This document shows positions 49,001 through 62,500 of a DNA stretch of 64,000 nt, piece by piece (position 1 is the first letter of the stretch; each line of letters opens with the position of its first letter). Where the stretch lies: positions 1,258,668 through 1,322,667 of the forward strand of contig VZRR01010834.1 in NCBI GenBank assembly GCA_013398015.1, written 5' to 3'. This DNA comes from Oreocharis arfaki. Lineage: Eukaryota > Chordata > Aves > Passeriformes > Paramythiidae. The position numbers were made by a program, and so were the translations under genes. The notes under the pieces are model-generated. The model was not told the origin of the DNA and ran no database searches. It saw only the letters and a program-made list of their open reading frames with translations.

Positions 49001-52000
49001 AGAAGAAGAGGATCCAAATTGGCTGCAGTTCGGCCGCTGGCAAATGAGGGAAACTTTCCTGCCCTGCTGTTTTTGTCTCTTAATAATATGGAGATGAACC
49101 TAGTGTGTGCTAGATTTTTCTAATTCCTTTTATAACACTAACTTTCACTTCTCTCTAGTGACTCTCCATCCATCCAATGCCAAAAAGGCAAACTACTCCA
49201 ATCTGATAAGACCTGTGCTAGAGAGCAGATTGCATTTTTCCCAGATCATACTCCTTGGACCTTTTGTGTAGGCCATAATCAGCACAGTATGCAGACACAC
49301 TCCATGGCCAATTAGGATACATGACAGTATTTAGATGGTTGTAAAATCATCTTTCATCGCTGTTTTCTGGTCAAGGATCTATCATAAAACTTGAAATGAG
49401 AAAAAAAGCTTCAAGATACTTCCCAAAACGCCAAATGAAGGGAAAGGAGATCAGCTGTGCCAAACTATCCTGTAATTTACTAGACATGCAGGACAAGACC
49501 TGCTTGATCTGAGTCAAAAGTTTGGGACTGGTTGCTACAGGCACAGATGACTTCTGTCACTGTTTGCAGGTCTCAGTTTTTACTTTTGCATTTTGTTGTT
49601 GTGTAATTTACTGGTGGAAACAGCAACAGACTGAGAGAGCGACAAGCCATTTAGTTAAGAGCACTCAGACGTTGCAGGTTAGCACTGATCCAGGAGACAG
49701 CTTCAGTACAGGTTCCACACTGACCCTCAAAAACTTTTTCTTACTCTGATTGTCTTCCCGCAAAGAGATTTTAATCTGTTGAGTGGATGTTTTCAGCAGA
49801 AATAAATTAACTTTTGTAGATGCCAGAAGTGGCAGTTCCAAAAATGTAGTTAAGAAAAAGCCTGGTTTGCTCTTGCTTAACTCACTCTACTCTTGCCTGT
49901 GCTGCAGGGATCTCCCAGTCTGGCTTATTTCAGGACTTCAGGGTCAGTGAACCACAGTTGTAGAAGCTGATACCAAGCTTCTTGTGCCAGAAATTTCAGA
50001 ATGTTTTTACTATTTTTATTTCCTACTTTTTGTGCATCATAGAGGTTATTGATTAGAGACTGAAATACTGGAGTGTCTCCTCGTAGATGGGAATATAGGT
50101 TCTGTGGGACCTGTCTCAAATTTCTTTCTCAATCCTGAAGTTGCATTGGATCTCTTCGCAATGGAAACAAGAGTAAGAATATCAGTGTGACTGCCACACT
50201 TTCTCATTATTCAGCAAGAAATTAATGGAAACCAGTCATCTGAAGAGGTCTTCTTTTTGCCTGCATTAACCTTTATGTCATATTAATATCACATCTTTAT
50301 GTTATATAATTTGTTTGTGTTTCAGTCATCTCGAAAGGCCTATGGTGATGTTCCTCTATCCCAGAATGACAGAAGTACAAACTGTACCAACTGTGCTGGC
50401 AAGAAGGTGTCAGTTTTGTGTTTCTAGGAACACTCTGGATTTAAGCCTTTACATCTGCTCATCATCCTCATCTCCCATTTCATTTTGTAATTTACTGTCT
50501 CTTTACAGAATGTTTAATCTATATAAAGGCACAGATTTTATGCCAGCATTTGACATGTCAGTCTTTTTTGTACGCCTCTTCTTTTCTCTCAGTCTAAAAT
50601 CTACTTGATTTGGCTTTTCTCTGTATAGTGAATATATTTTCACAAATTGGAAAAAACCTGCAAAATTAACCCACTAAAATGACTAATTTCTGAATAAATC
50701 CTGCTGTGAGAAGGAAGTTATATGCATTTGAGCATTACTTGGTGATAGCCATCAGTTTGGTTATAAGAGGACTCTCTCAGTGTACAACACCAATTCAAGG
50801 CTGTTTTTCTTTGAATAAGCAGTGAAGTAGATCTCACTGGGTTCTATGCATTGCTTCTACCCTTCAGTTATGATTAGAAAGGCAGTAGTAATTTATACTG
50901 CTGTGACTGCTATTCAAGTGCACAGATCATCTTCACTTCTCTCTGGATCAATGTACATCATGGCTCTTCTCTTTGACTGAGCTTCTGGACTGCAGTTCTG
51001 TTGCCCACAGGTCGTACTTAAACAGTAAACCCATAACATGTCCATGGTTCCATTTCATCCAGCCAAAGGAAGCTACCTAGAGAAAACCTGAAGAAATTCT
51101 CTAGCTTAAGCTTGTTGTTCCATGTACTCAAGATAATGAATTCAGAGGAGAAAATAAATAATGAAGAAATGTCTCTGCACGTACACACTGTAGTACTTCT
51201 CCCTGGCCTGATAAGTAGCCTTTGCTTAGCTCAAGCACCCTTAAGTCTGTTGTTGAGTGAGAGAAGGCTGCAACACCTCCTTCTCTTAGGGCTTGCCTTG
51301 TCAGGAGCTGTGGATAACACACTTGGGCTCCCATATTTTATATATTCCCATAAAACAGGCATAGCTTGAGCCTACCCTCGATTGGCACTAGACTGACGAA
51401 CGTCACAGGATTAAGTAAATAAAATGTAGATATGAAGTGCACACACACACTCCTTTAGGATAGGCTTGTATAAACAATGCCTTCACAAGCTTATAGAACC
51501 AGATGACACCAAGAAAGAAGCCAGAAAACTGACTCATAGTTCATTTAAAGGAAAAAGAAGGGGAAAAAAAAGCTGAAGTTATATCTTCTTCCTTTTTCCT
51601 CAGACTATATTCCAGTGGATCCTTTCATCCCTCTATGTCTTAATGCAATCTGTCATAGTATGTCCTGGTATTATTGCTAATTTTTATGCACTGTACAGGT
51701 GATATTTTACTATTTCTCATGTTCATGTTCATAACTTCAGACATAACCTGTGAAATGTAGAATAGCCAGGTTAGACAGCATGTTACGATTCAGGTGCTAG
51801 AGTATTTGCAAAAGAATATGCAATCAAAGAGCATTAATAAAACATAATTGACATCACCCATTGCATCTCATTGAATCAAGAATTATCCTCTGATTGATGC
51901 ACAGTGATGTGCAATCACTTGTAATTGATTGGAATTCATTCTGTACAGAATGACACGTTGAGTAGTTACTGAAAAATAATGACTGGTTAAAGCAAAGAGG

Positions 52001-55000
52001 ACGGGCTTCAGCCAGTCCATATATTCTGGGCTTCTTGTCTCCTTCAAAATTTATGAGCATCTTAGTTTACAGCTTATTGTTTCTGTACGCTGGACTTCAA
52101 AAGTTCTATACTAGCCTTGTTTTCAGAATTCATTACATAGAAATTTTTTATATCTTGAGGTTGGTAAATGAAAAAGCTAGATGAGATGTTATTCTAAATG
52201 TTTTGAACCTTGTACAATCAGAGAGCATAAACTATTGATGCATGTCCTTAGAAAAACCTTTATTGTGTGTTTACAATGAATAAGGCAGGATTTTCTAATA
52301 GGTGTATTTAACACAATGATTTTATTCCTGGTTTTGGCAGAAAATATTAATTCACTGAAATCAATGAGTTTACTCTTTCTTAAGGTAATATTTTGGATCA
52401 ACTGCAGTTTCATAGAAAGTTTGGGAGAGCTAGATACTGTAGATAAGCAATGCAGGGCCAAACCCTTTGTTAGTGTCTCTGGCGAATTCATTTTCTCTTC
52501 ATATGACTTACAACAGTCAAATCTCAAATCTCAACAGGTTTCAGACAACATATGGCAAAGTACTGAGCCAAAAGATAGAAATTTAATTTGTTTTTACTTC
52601 ATTTTGCATAATATGACATATATACTATCATATTTACTTCTTTTATTTTTTACCATAATCAATTAGTAGCAAATTTCCATTCAAGATACCCTTACTATAT
52701 GTGTACATGAGGCAATTTCACCACAAAATCTCACATAAATTTACTGTATTTTTCTAATGTATGGTTAGCCCACACAACATAAATCAATCCAAAACTCTCT
52801 TCTGCAGAGTCCTTATATATTCAGCACCCTATAATAATTTTAATAAGCATAAAAATTTCCAGAAGAGAGAGATTTCCTTTCTTTTCAATAAAACAAAGCT
52901 TTTAAAAATAACACCTGACCAAATGGTAAAAATCCTGCAATTTTTATACTTAAAAAACTCCGCATGCTCTCTGTTTCAAGCGCCTCACCTTCCATGTCCT
53001 GAGTTTAAAGCTTACAGAGAGAGCTGTTTGCCCAAAATACACAATTTTCCAACCAGAAACCCCCAACAAACTTACGAATAGCTTGCCTTTTTGCCATGTT
53101 TCCCACTGCAAGGCCAACATTCTCTTTTTTTTGTGTACTGGCAATGAACACTCGGATCCTAAAAATCTCTCAAGTTTCTATGAAAAGGTCAGCAGAAAAA
53201 TTACGCTATTCTGAAGTTGGAGACAATGAAGGGGCTGAGATCAAAAGAGAATACTGAGAAAGAGATCAGACTGTGTTGGAGTTGCATCCTGAATAGGTTT
53301 GGCACATGTGAACCACTTTAAATTCTTGCCTGGAACAGACAGCTTGAATGGACCAGAGGAGGAATGTGGAGCTGAATGCCCAGACACCACAATTCACTTC
53401 TGTGACTATCTCCTTTTTCCCCCTGTAGAGATGAGTTTGATGTGGGCTGAGGCAGAAAACAAAGGGCCAAACTGATCAGTTCTGCCTCAAAAAGCAAAAT
53501 TCTAACGTTTCTAGGAAAGGGACTCATTTTCCTTCACATAGGACAAGGGATGCTGGTGCACCAAGGAACAAAGAGGAGGGGCAGGAGACACACAGGAGTC
53601 ATCTCTGGAAGGTGCTTTTGGGGAGATTCTTTAGTCCTTTGAAGACTGGTGCAAGAAAATGACTTGCCAGTACTTCCTGCTGTTAACTAGATTATGGACT
53701 CTTCAGCAGTATTGAGATGCAGTTTATTGCCATCTAGCAATTTTTTACCCTCTTCATAGCCAGAACAACTCTTCAAAGAGCTGAAAGACATTTTAACTGA
53801 TATTTTTACTGTATTTCTTACAGTTTATGTGTCCTGTGGTTTATTATTAGCAGTGACTTGATGACCGGCATGTGCTAAAACCAGTTCTCTGTTTCCTAAC
53901 ATCACATTCAGATATTTTTGGGTTACTACTGTAATTTCTACTCAACTCACTCATGCAAAATCTTTTTCCAGAGGTGTAGGTTTTTGTTTTTAAACTGAAG
54001 GGTTAATGATACTTGCTTTGAAAACTTGTGGAAAGTCTCCAGGCTAAAGTAGGGGAGCCTTATATTGTGATACATAATGTCATGTGGAAAACTGGAATCC
54101 TGGTGGTACCAGGCCTCAGTAATTTGCAAAAACAGCAACAGCTACCATTTGTACTAGCATCTAAGTACGAAAATTTATTTTTGAGCTGATAGTATACTGT
54201 AAACAACACCATGGGCAATAAGACTCTTTCTGCCACTTTATAAAGCTGATAAGAAGGTACAGTAAATTTTATCTCTGTGAAGAGCTCTGTGTGTTCCTGA
54301 ACACCGGGCTGTGTTGGCACGGTTTTATGTGCTGTCTCAAAGGAGGATGCATTAATCAAACCAAATTACTGTGGCAGCAGTGGGACATTCAAGTTCAAAA
54401 GTTTTATAACTGGAGAGAAACAAGAGTTTTTAAGGAGCTGAGATTTTCAGTTTATCTGTGAATTGACCCTTTAAGATTTTAACAAGAATTTCTTGTTGGC
54501 ACCCTTATTATCAGATATTTTCTCATGTTATGTGTAGCATTATTGAATCTCTACATTCTACTCACGTGGAGAAGGCACCGGTTCTTACCTCATTTCTCAT
54601 TGATGCCAGCTCCATGTAGCATAGGCTCTGAATGCATTGTGCTTACAATTCTATATCCTACATATCTAAATATTTCTGAGCTATAAATCTCTGAAAATGC
54701 TAGGACAAGGCATGTTTCGGGTTTTATTTATTAATCTTGAGTATCAAGTGGTGCTAATTTCAGATTACAGGACAATTTCTGTGGAAGCATCAGAGCCAAA
54801 AGAATACTCTATAAAACAAATTCACTGGTGACATTTATCGATATTTTGTAATTGGATTTTATAAAAATGTTGACTTATTTTGAAAATTGTATGTGATATG
54901 TATTGTATATTTTATAAGTAAAACTAAATATCAATTTATAGTGTTATTTTTCCCAATTGATTGCTTGCTTCTTTTTACACTTGGACATTGGAGCACATAA

Positions 55001-56653
55001 AAAATATTCTCTCAGTTGATGTGATTTCAAAGCTTACATGGCTTCAAGAAGAGAATGGATGAATTTAGGGTTATTATACATATAAGTAGCACTGAGCTCT
55101 GAAGCCCTAAGTTTAAGAAGGTTTAAGTGTGTTAATGAACCATACCTCCCTATACCAATCTCACTTTCTTTCATAAATTGGAACAGGATGTGGGACCAAA
55201 TGGACTGGTGACCTGATCTATGCTGGCCCATCCCATATGTACTTAGATCATCTTCTGAGCTCTAACAACCCACTAGTTTTAGAGACTACAGAAACACTGT
55301 TCCTTTCATTTTTTTTCCTACATCAAAATTGCTGAGATTTAAAGCAAGAAAAAGCTTTACAGGAATTTATTATAAAATAAATTTATACTGCAGGTATGTA
55401 GGAAAAGAGTATCTGTAATGTGGTAAACTGTTATCACCACATATTTCACCTTTTTAGGATCAAGATAGTGCTATGCAGAATGTACCTGAACAAGCTATAA
55501 AGTATACTAACATTAGCAAAATGTTGTTAATTCAATGCAATATACCGAAAAGAAACCCCCAACTTAGAATTTAGCCAGCAGTTGTTGCTTCCTGCCATGT
55601 CGTTTCTCTCTGCATACTGTGACAAGCATTTTGAAGGACTCCGCAAACATGCAATTCCCATAGATCCAAACTACCCTCCAAACTACCAAGAGCCTCCCTC
55701 CAGTGTAAAAAATTCTCCCACATTTTAGAGCTAATTCCAGTTGCAACAGAAACAATTTTATTGTGAGAGCTCAAGATGACTGTGGAGGTTGGAGGCAAGG
55801 AAATGGAGCTTTTTCTACATACAAATGTAGGTACACAGATGTAGCAAGTGTGGGTGCGTTGTGGTGCTTGAGGACCTCACATTACTACCCCTGCTCACCG
55901 AATCAGCCTGTCATGGGGTGAAGCCTACCCTGAAAATTATGTCCTCAAATACAAGATCTCTACTACTCCTGCCCAGCTTCAGTCAACTGGATTAACTTCA
56001 GATGAGTTGGAAATACAGCAGCAGTAGACAAAATTTGCCTTGGCAGCTTATGCTGAGTTCACAGCTTTTGCACTGCATTTAGGGCAGGAGGCCAGAGGGT
56101 GAGAGAAAATACAGTGGCAACTGCTTCTTGGACATAGGTATGGAGGAAGTCAAAGAGATTTGTGCAAGGCTACATGATCAGCAAGGCCACTGGCGACATA
56201 TGAAAACAATCTAAATTAGAAGGAAATAAAACAGTTTAAAATATGTCCATGTTGGGGGGAATGGCATACACAGATATCCAGGATCATACGGAAAGTAGAG
56301 ACAAGGACACAGTGGCACATGTAGAAGGCAAACAGGAGGTCATGAGCATGTCAACAGGCAGGGAGATGCTTCTACTCCTGTGCTTCGAGGGGCAGAGGGG
56401 CTGGTTTTTTATGGGGGCATGTAGGATATGTTGTAGGATAAAAATTGCCACTTATCTGCTATACCTGTCATGCTAAGTAAGCACATCCTCAATAATACAT
56501 CCCTGGGTGGTGTGGGTGTGTTCTTGAAGCCAACCCACCCCACTAAATTTCCTGGTGACACTGCCAAATGTAGCAAATCAGTGCCTGTTCATTGGAGATG
56601 TGGAATGTTGTTTGATGCTTCAAGTTCTTTTGTTTGGGCGGTGTGCAGTGCTA

Positions 56654-56687
56654 TTTTGTTTGTTTGTTTGTTTGTTTGTTTGTTTTG
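56654..56687. repeat. (TTTG)n microsatellite
   Basis: Seven or more tandem TTTG units on the plus strand. The Phe/Val/Cys-rich open frames across it are products of the repeat. Confidence 0.93.
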
Positions 56688-58055
56688 CTTTGGTTTGGGT
56701 TGGGTTTTTTCGTTACTTTAGCAGTTTACTACCTATGCATTAATTCTATTTGCTTCCACATGTTCTTCCTGATGTACAATTAGCCTTGCCAAGATGTACA
56801 TATATATTTGGTACGATGGAGAAAATGCATCCTAGTTTTAGATCAAAACTTTATATCAAGCAGCACTTTTATATCAACAAGCTAGTTCCATGTTTCTGAT
56901 TTTTTTTATTTAAGCAAAAAAAAAAAAGATTTTACATCTGCAATTCTCAGGAAAAAAAATACGGTTTATGCTATAGAAGTATGAGTGATGAGGAAGTCTT
57001 TTTTTGTGAGTTGGTGAGATGATGCTTTCTGAAGTAGTTAAAATGGTTACAGCTTACAGGCTTCATGTTGGAAAAAGAAGAGAAAAAGAAATGGGGGAGG
57101 GAAGAACCTCTGATGAGCTGCAAATGTGATTCCTTGCCTCTCAGGAAAAAAAAATCTGGCATTGTTTTATCTCGATTTTTATTTTTCTAATGCATAAGTG
57201 ACGATATAACAATTCCATGTGGGCAGACTAAACAGTAATCATTATGGACTTGGTTAAAGGAAAATACCATATTAAAGAAAAAAAAAAAATCTCATTTTAT
57301 ATTACCAAAGAAGTTTCATCACCTAGAGACAGTTTACACATTTAAACATTTTTAAACGTAATGCTCATTTCTAATCTCAAACTCAATTACTAGATTTTCC
57401 TTTCTCTCAGATCAAGGATGAAAACAGACTTTCTTCAAAGTATGTTTGAAGCTCCCAGAAAAGTTGACTCTGCTGACTTTTTCTGTTCAGATTTTCATAG
57501 TAATTATCATAAGGTATCAGAAGTTTTTTCTAGTTGTAACTTCTCTATTTTCTGACAAAACCAGATGTTTAGCATTTCAATTATTTTCCCTCATCTTGGT
57601 TAGCTGTTATTATTTTTTCTTCATTGTTCCTCAACTTTCTAAAGATTTTAAGTTCAAAGTAAAAAGTTTTTTCCCCAGGAATGTGCAAAATATCTAATCT
57701 TTCATTTATCAGATATAATAGAAGAAAAGATCTTAGAAAATAACTCCAATTATGAGCTGCTTGGAGTGCACTAGGCACAGTCTCTGAAATACATGTACAA
57801 TAAGCTTGTGTGTAGTTAGAGAGGTAGCCAAGATTTATAAGCCTGAAAGTCTAGTGCAGCTTGGTTAAGTGAGGACATTGTGCCAAAAATGAAGTTTAAA
57901 GAAAACTATACCTGTTTTCTCAAGTCTGTAACATGAATGCTCACCAGGAAGGAAAGCACTGTTCAGTCTACTTGCACTACTTCATATGCAGAATTAATTA
58001 GCTCCAGAAAAGTATTTTTTCCTAGCTGGCATTTCTGATGTTCCAGTCGACAATC

Positions 58056-58070
58056 ATATATATATATATA
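58056..58070. repeat. (AT)n dinucleotide run
   Basis: Seven to eight AT units. Simple-sequence repeat. Confidence 0.9.
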
Positions 58071-59320
58071 AAAGGGTTTTCTGAAGACAAAAATAACAGT
58101 GTAAGTATGAAATATCAGTTGCTCTAGAACATTGACAATTATATTGCTGGTTATATTCCATGTTTGGTGGTCTTTTCCAGAGCTCTAAAGGAAAGAGCAT
58201 GCTGGAAAAATATCTAGCCTTTAAGCTACATGATAATAAAACAGCTTTATTCTCATCACTATATTGGCCATCAAATATATCAATACCATCTAACAAAAGG
58301 CCACATATGGCTGTTCAATCCACAAGTGTATTAAATAACCCCAAGGGAGCAGGGAGAGCTGACCTGCACAAAGCTTCAAGGCTTACCTAGCTGTCGTGTT
58401 TCCTGGTTCAGAGTGTGGCTGACATATGATGTGTAACATCATAATCAAAAGGCAAATTCCTCTCTCTCTGGTGGGGTTCTGCTACTAGACAGGTTAGAGA
58501 AAGTGAAGTTATAATGGAGACATATAACAGCAGGGTTTAACGGTGTCATCAACTACAGTGTATTGACAGGTATTGCTCCAAGTTATTCCTCAGAGAGGGG
58601 GCTTTCTTCCAAGAACCATGCATTTGTGAATAGGCAGATGAAGAAGCAGGAGTGCAATTGTGGGGCATGGGGACAAGAGATTTTGCAGTGGTTCTCCCTG
58701 TCTCACTAAAACACATGTAAGAAAGTCAAAAGGGAGGCACAGTTTAACCAAGCTTGCATGTTTACAGGCAATGCATTATACCTGATGAAGTATGCTTAGA
58801 GCATGAGCACACTTCTCTGTAGCTTAACTCAGTATTGCCCACTGTTAATGGCCTGTCAGAAGGCAATAAATCTGTTGGAATGCTCAGCTAAAAAATATAA
58901 AAAGCTATTTTCTGAGTTTTGCACTGTGAGGGAAGCAAAAGTAGATATACCAGGGTCTTCTCTTGTGTTTCTCATTGTTTCTTGTCACATATTCAGCTCT
59001 CTGAATAGCAAAGAGTTAGGTTTTGCTTCACAGTCTTTCTCAGTATACAACTTCCTTTACACGTGTGCCACTGCTTCAAAACAGTTCCGTCCAGAACAGT
59101 CAAACAAAATGGAAAATGTCCACAACCAAATATGCTGCTGTCTGGAAGGTGGAGCTGGCTCTTTGCCACTCTGCATTATTGTAACACTAACAGATGCTCT
59201 GCTGAAACTGGGATGATTTACAGCAGACCTGCAGCAGCCTGGGGTAAGCAGCAGACAGAGAACAGCTGCAGATTGCCTTTACTTTGATGTAACTACTTCT
59301 ATCCTACTTTTCCAATGTAG

Positions 59321-59451
59321 GAAGTTCAAGGCGAGCTCCTCTTGCACATCCATGAAGGTCCACCAACAAATGCATTAATGTCAACTCGATATCAAGGATA
59401 CTCTGGAGCCTCTACTAGCCAGTTCGGTTCTGTCAACAGGTGTAGTTATAT
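59321..59451 (+). other. Best exon-like segment in the window (unidentified)
   Basis: A good acceptor precedes it: a pyrimidine-rich run (CTACTTCTATCCTACTTTTCC) ending in AATGTAG at 59320. A plausible donor, GTAAGG, follows at 59452, and a weaker alternative, CAG|GTGTAG, at 59439/59440. The 131 bases between are open in one frame (E-V-Q-G-E-L-L-L-H-I-H-E-G-P-P and onward, through STRYQGYSGASTSQFGSVNR). The frame reaches a TAA only across the donor. The segment keeps three CpGs and has balanced base composition in an AT-rich, CpG-poor setting, which fits coding constraint. I do not recognise the protein. An internal or terminal coding exon of a gene mostly outside the window, a lncRNA exon, or chance all remain possible. 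Confidence 0.35.
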
Positions 59452-61059
59452 GTAAGGAACACTGAACTTTACTGCATGTGCTTATCCACATTCTTTCTTT
59501 GTTTCTGGCAATTTTGTGTAGCATAAATTATTTTATCCACATGTTCTGTGCAACCTAATTCTGTAAGGCATGGATTATGCTGTTTGTTGCACATCACTGA
59601 GTTTAGCAAAGACTCCCCCTTGGTCCCTCTGTAGGTTTGTTAGACAACAATAACAATTATCTATCACTATAAAGAGTGTTTGAAAGTCATCATTCTAACT
59701 GAGAACATAAGCACTTAAAAAAAAAAAAAGCCAAAACCCAAACAACAACAAAAACCCATAAACAATCCCCCCCAAAAACCCAAACAAACAAAAGGAAAAA
59801 AAGAAACCCAAACACACACAAAATAATGCCAAACAAAAAAGACCCCTCAAAAACTGTGCAACAAGGAAGCTTAGATGAAAATAAATATGAAATACCCTAC
59901 TCCAAAGATCATGCTCTGTCCCTTCATTCCTAGGTCTTCCACTAAGAGGCAATGGTGTTAATTAACTGGGTAACATCTAATCAGAAAGCAAACATCACTG
60001 CAAGCTCAAAGTGAACATCACATGTTTTTTGGCTGAAAATCTTGAAAATAGTACTGGGCATAGAGGCTGTTTCTTTCCCACTTCGTGTGAAAACAGCAAT
60101 AAGACAGAGATAGGGACAGTTTCATAAAAGGCTAGGGCTAGAGGAACTTGAAAGGAATGTGACATATGAAATAGGTACATGGCATAGAGTTATCAGAGTT
60201 ACAGACTAATCTCTGACTCCCCTGTGGGCATTATAATTTGGTTTTATTTTGGGCACCACCAAAGATCTATGGAAATTCTGAGCTTCACATTCTAAACACT
60301 AAAGTAGCCATAATTCTTCATTTATTACAACTTTAAAAATTTGTTTATAGAGTCAGAATGGAAAGTTTATTAAAAATGTCCTCTTGATGCAATGCCTGGC
60401 ATGTTGGAAATGCTATTAGTAATGATGAATAATGATCAGTGAAAGTACTGCTCAAGAGTAATGGAAACATAGTTCATGCAATAATATTTATACTTAGCAT
60501 TATACTGGCTGTCACTTGTATAGAAACGTCTGTGGTAAAGAGTTTCTTTCAGAATGAACTTTATTCCTTTCTCAAGACAGATAAAATGTAGGTATGACAC
60601 AAGCTTAAAAGTCTCTGGTGGATAACTGATTTAAGAAAGCTTTCATATGTTCACATACAGGAGATTTTTTGATTAAATCTGCTGCAGGGCTCTGGAACAT
60701 TTAAGAAAAAGGTACTTAAGCTCCCTGTGGGAGAGGGAAGCTGGGAGATTTTTTTTGTTCCCAGGTGTGCATATATGCATCAGATCACGGACCTTGAAAA
60801 TATTTCGATTTCACGTTGAAATGAAATTTGGGTGCACAGCATACTTCCCTCCTCCCTGTCCTCATACCACATCATACTCCAAGTCCTGAAGCTGCGGTCT
60901 ATTACTTTTCCTACTTCACTTTGGATCCTAATGACACTCTCTGTTTCCACATTGTTATCTAGTAGAAAATTCCAAGCTGCCTGTGTAAGGAAGCTCTTTC
61001 ATAAACCAATTTAAATAGATGTTCTGATGGTTTAATCATCTTCTCTCGTTCTCATGTTG
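59452..61059. other. AT-rich sequence with an A/C-rich tract
   Basis: Apart from the low-complexity tract at 59716-59855 there is no recognisable gene or element. Open frames are short (at most about 85 codons) and several are products of the tract. Confidence 0.5.
59716..59855. repeat. A/C-rich, nearly G- and T-free tract
   Basis: About 140 bases dominated by A and C (AAAACCC, CAAACAAACA, CACACACA units) with only a few G and T. The complement is a T/G-rich strand. It resembles degenerate poly-A/CAAA slippage DNA seen at old retroposon tails, but no retroposon body adjoins it clearly. Confidence 0.85.
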
Positions 61060-62500
61060 CAGGCCTGCAAGATTAGTTCCACATTCATCTTATGCCCTGC
61101 TTCCAGGATTTTGTAAACCTCATATCCATCCATCTTGTCTTCAAACTGAAGAGCCCCGGCCCTGTGAGCAAGGGGAGCTGCTCTTCACCCTTGGTCATTT
61201 TATCTGACACCTTCTCTACCTTTTTAAAGTCTTCTTCCTTCCTGAGATGCAAGAACCAGAAGTGCACATTGAACTCAAGATATGAGTTCATCAGATTTTT
61301 TTGCAGTAGCAAAATTATGTTCTTTCTTCTCAAGATTCTTCTGGATGATGCAAAACACCTTGTTGTCTCCTCTGGCTACTCCTGTCCATTAAGCCAATGA
61401 TGTCAGGCAGTGAATGACTATAAGATCTCTTTCCCAGTTTGCAGTTCTACTACATTGTGATAGAAGTGGTTTGGATTATTTTTCTTAGGTATTTTTATCT
61501 ATATTGAAGCTCATCTGTCATGTTTTTTCTCAGTTTTATGAAGTCCTTCTAGAATTTCTTGCCATTGCCACAGCACCTTACTTCCCAGAAGAATTTAAAC
61601 TCATCTGGAAATTTGTCACATTCACATCCCCTTCTTTTAAGTCCCTTGGGGAAAATTAGGAAAGATCCATATGGATCAGGGAGCTAGGATATCCTTCACA
61701 GAAGCCACACTGATTCTTGCCCAGATAACCATATCTGGCCTGCTCAGTGATCCTGTTCTGTAACGTAGACTGAAAAAGTCCTTGATTCCATTCTTGATCA
61801 TACAGTCCACCACATTGCTAAGACAGATACCACTGCAGTTTGTAGTTTCCAGGATACCCTTCTGGGCCCTCATTCCATAAGGAACTCGTGTTGGCAGTCC
61901 ATGTGCCACCTGTCACAGGGGCTGTTTGTAGCCCCATGGACACATGCCTGGATGGCACTCCTGCAGTTTCACAGGAAGGTCAGCCTTGGATGATGATACC
62001 TGGACTGGGTGACCTACTGACTTCCAGCTAATCCATTTGGTCTTGTACTTGAGTTATAATTATTTCAAATGGATCTACCTTCTCTCACTTCTCTGCTGCA
62101 AAGACCATTTCCCACGCAGGGTTGCCTTCATCAAGGAATTCACTGAGCTTTTCTGCTGTGGCCTTTGTCAGATGAGTGCTGCTTTTGCACGCTTGTCATC
62201 AGTATTCCCACCAGCTCCACAGGGTCTGAAGTATTTAAAGAACTTTTGTTATCAGTTTGAAAATCCTTTGTAAGGTATACTTGAAATTATTTTTAGAGCT
62301 CTCAATTTCCTGCTTATGTTTAACCTATAATTTTCTTATGGGTTTCTCGTCATTTTGGCAAGCTCTCATTTTCTTAAACGATTTTCCCTGTGACTGCATT
62401 TGAAGCTTGCCCACTGATCCCATGGCAGCTTTTTTTTTTGTGGTGCTTTTCTTTCTTTTTGAATGGTGGCACGTATTTCACCGTTTTCCCATTACATTAT
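61060..62500 (-). mobile_element. Decayed LINE-like relic, probably CR1-group
   Basis: The stretch is somewhat richer in GC and reads, on the plus strand, like old avian/reptile interspersed-repeat DNA in antisense. Landmarks are TCAAACTGAAGAGCCC, then CCAGAAGTGCACATTGAACT and AGATATGAGTTCATCAG, then CTTGGGGAAAATTAGG, a degraded piece reading on the minus strand AATCAGTGTGGCTTCTGTGA (compare the CR1 ORF2 motif QHGF), and TCAAGGAATTCACTGAG. Similarity is broken by many gaps, so borders and family are uncertain and more than one element may be nested. No intact frame exists. Confidence 0.45.

Larger units (their letters stand above)
45648..59320. other. AT-rich unique sequence, no gene recognised
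   Basis: Nearly 14 kb with open frames up to 137 codons (58803-59216 plus) and no motif. It holds a T12 run (46819-46830), a CpG-bearing inverted repeat (46046-46078), an octamer-type ATTTGCAT site (47222-47229), a (TTTG)n run (56654-56687) and an (AT)n run (58056-58070). No LTR or CR1 tail was recognised. Confidence 0.5.

Noticed and set aside
52316..52666. 116-codon plus-strand frame ending in a hydrophobic stretch
   Set aside because: The hydrophobic end comes from T-rich DNA, and a similarly long frame lies on the opposite strand.
56470..56743. Phe/Val/Cys-rich frames resembling a membrane segment
   Set aside because: Produced by the (TTTG)n microsatellite.
58803..59216. 137-codon plus-strand frame just upstream of the exon-like segment
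   Set aside because: No motif and no splice link to 59321; treated as chance.
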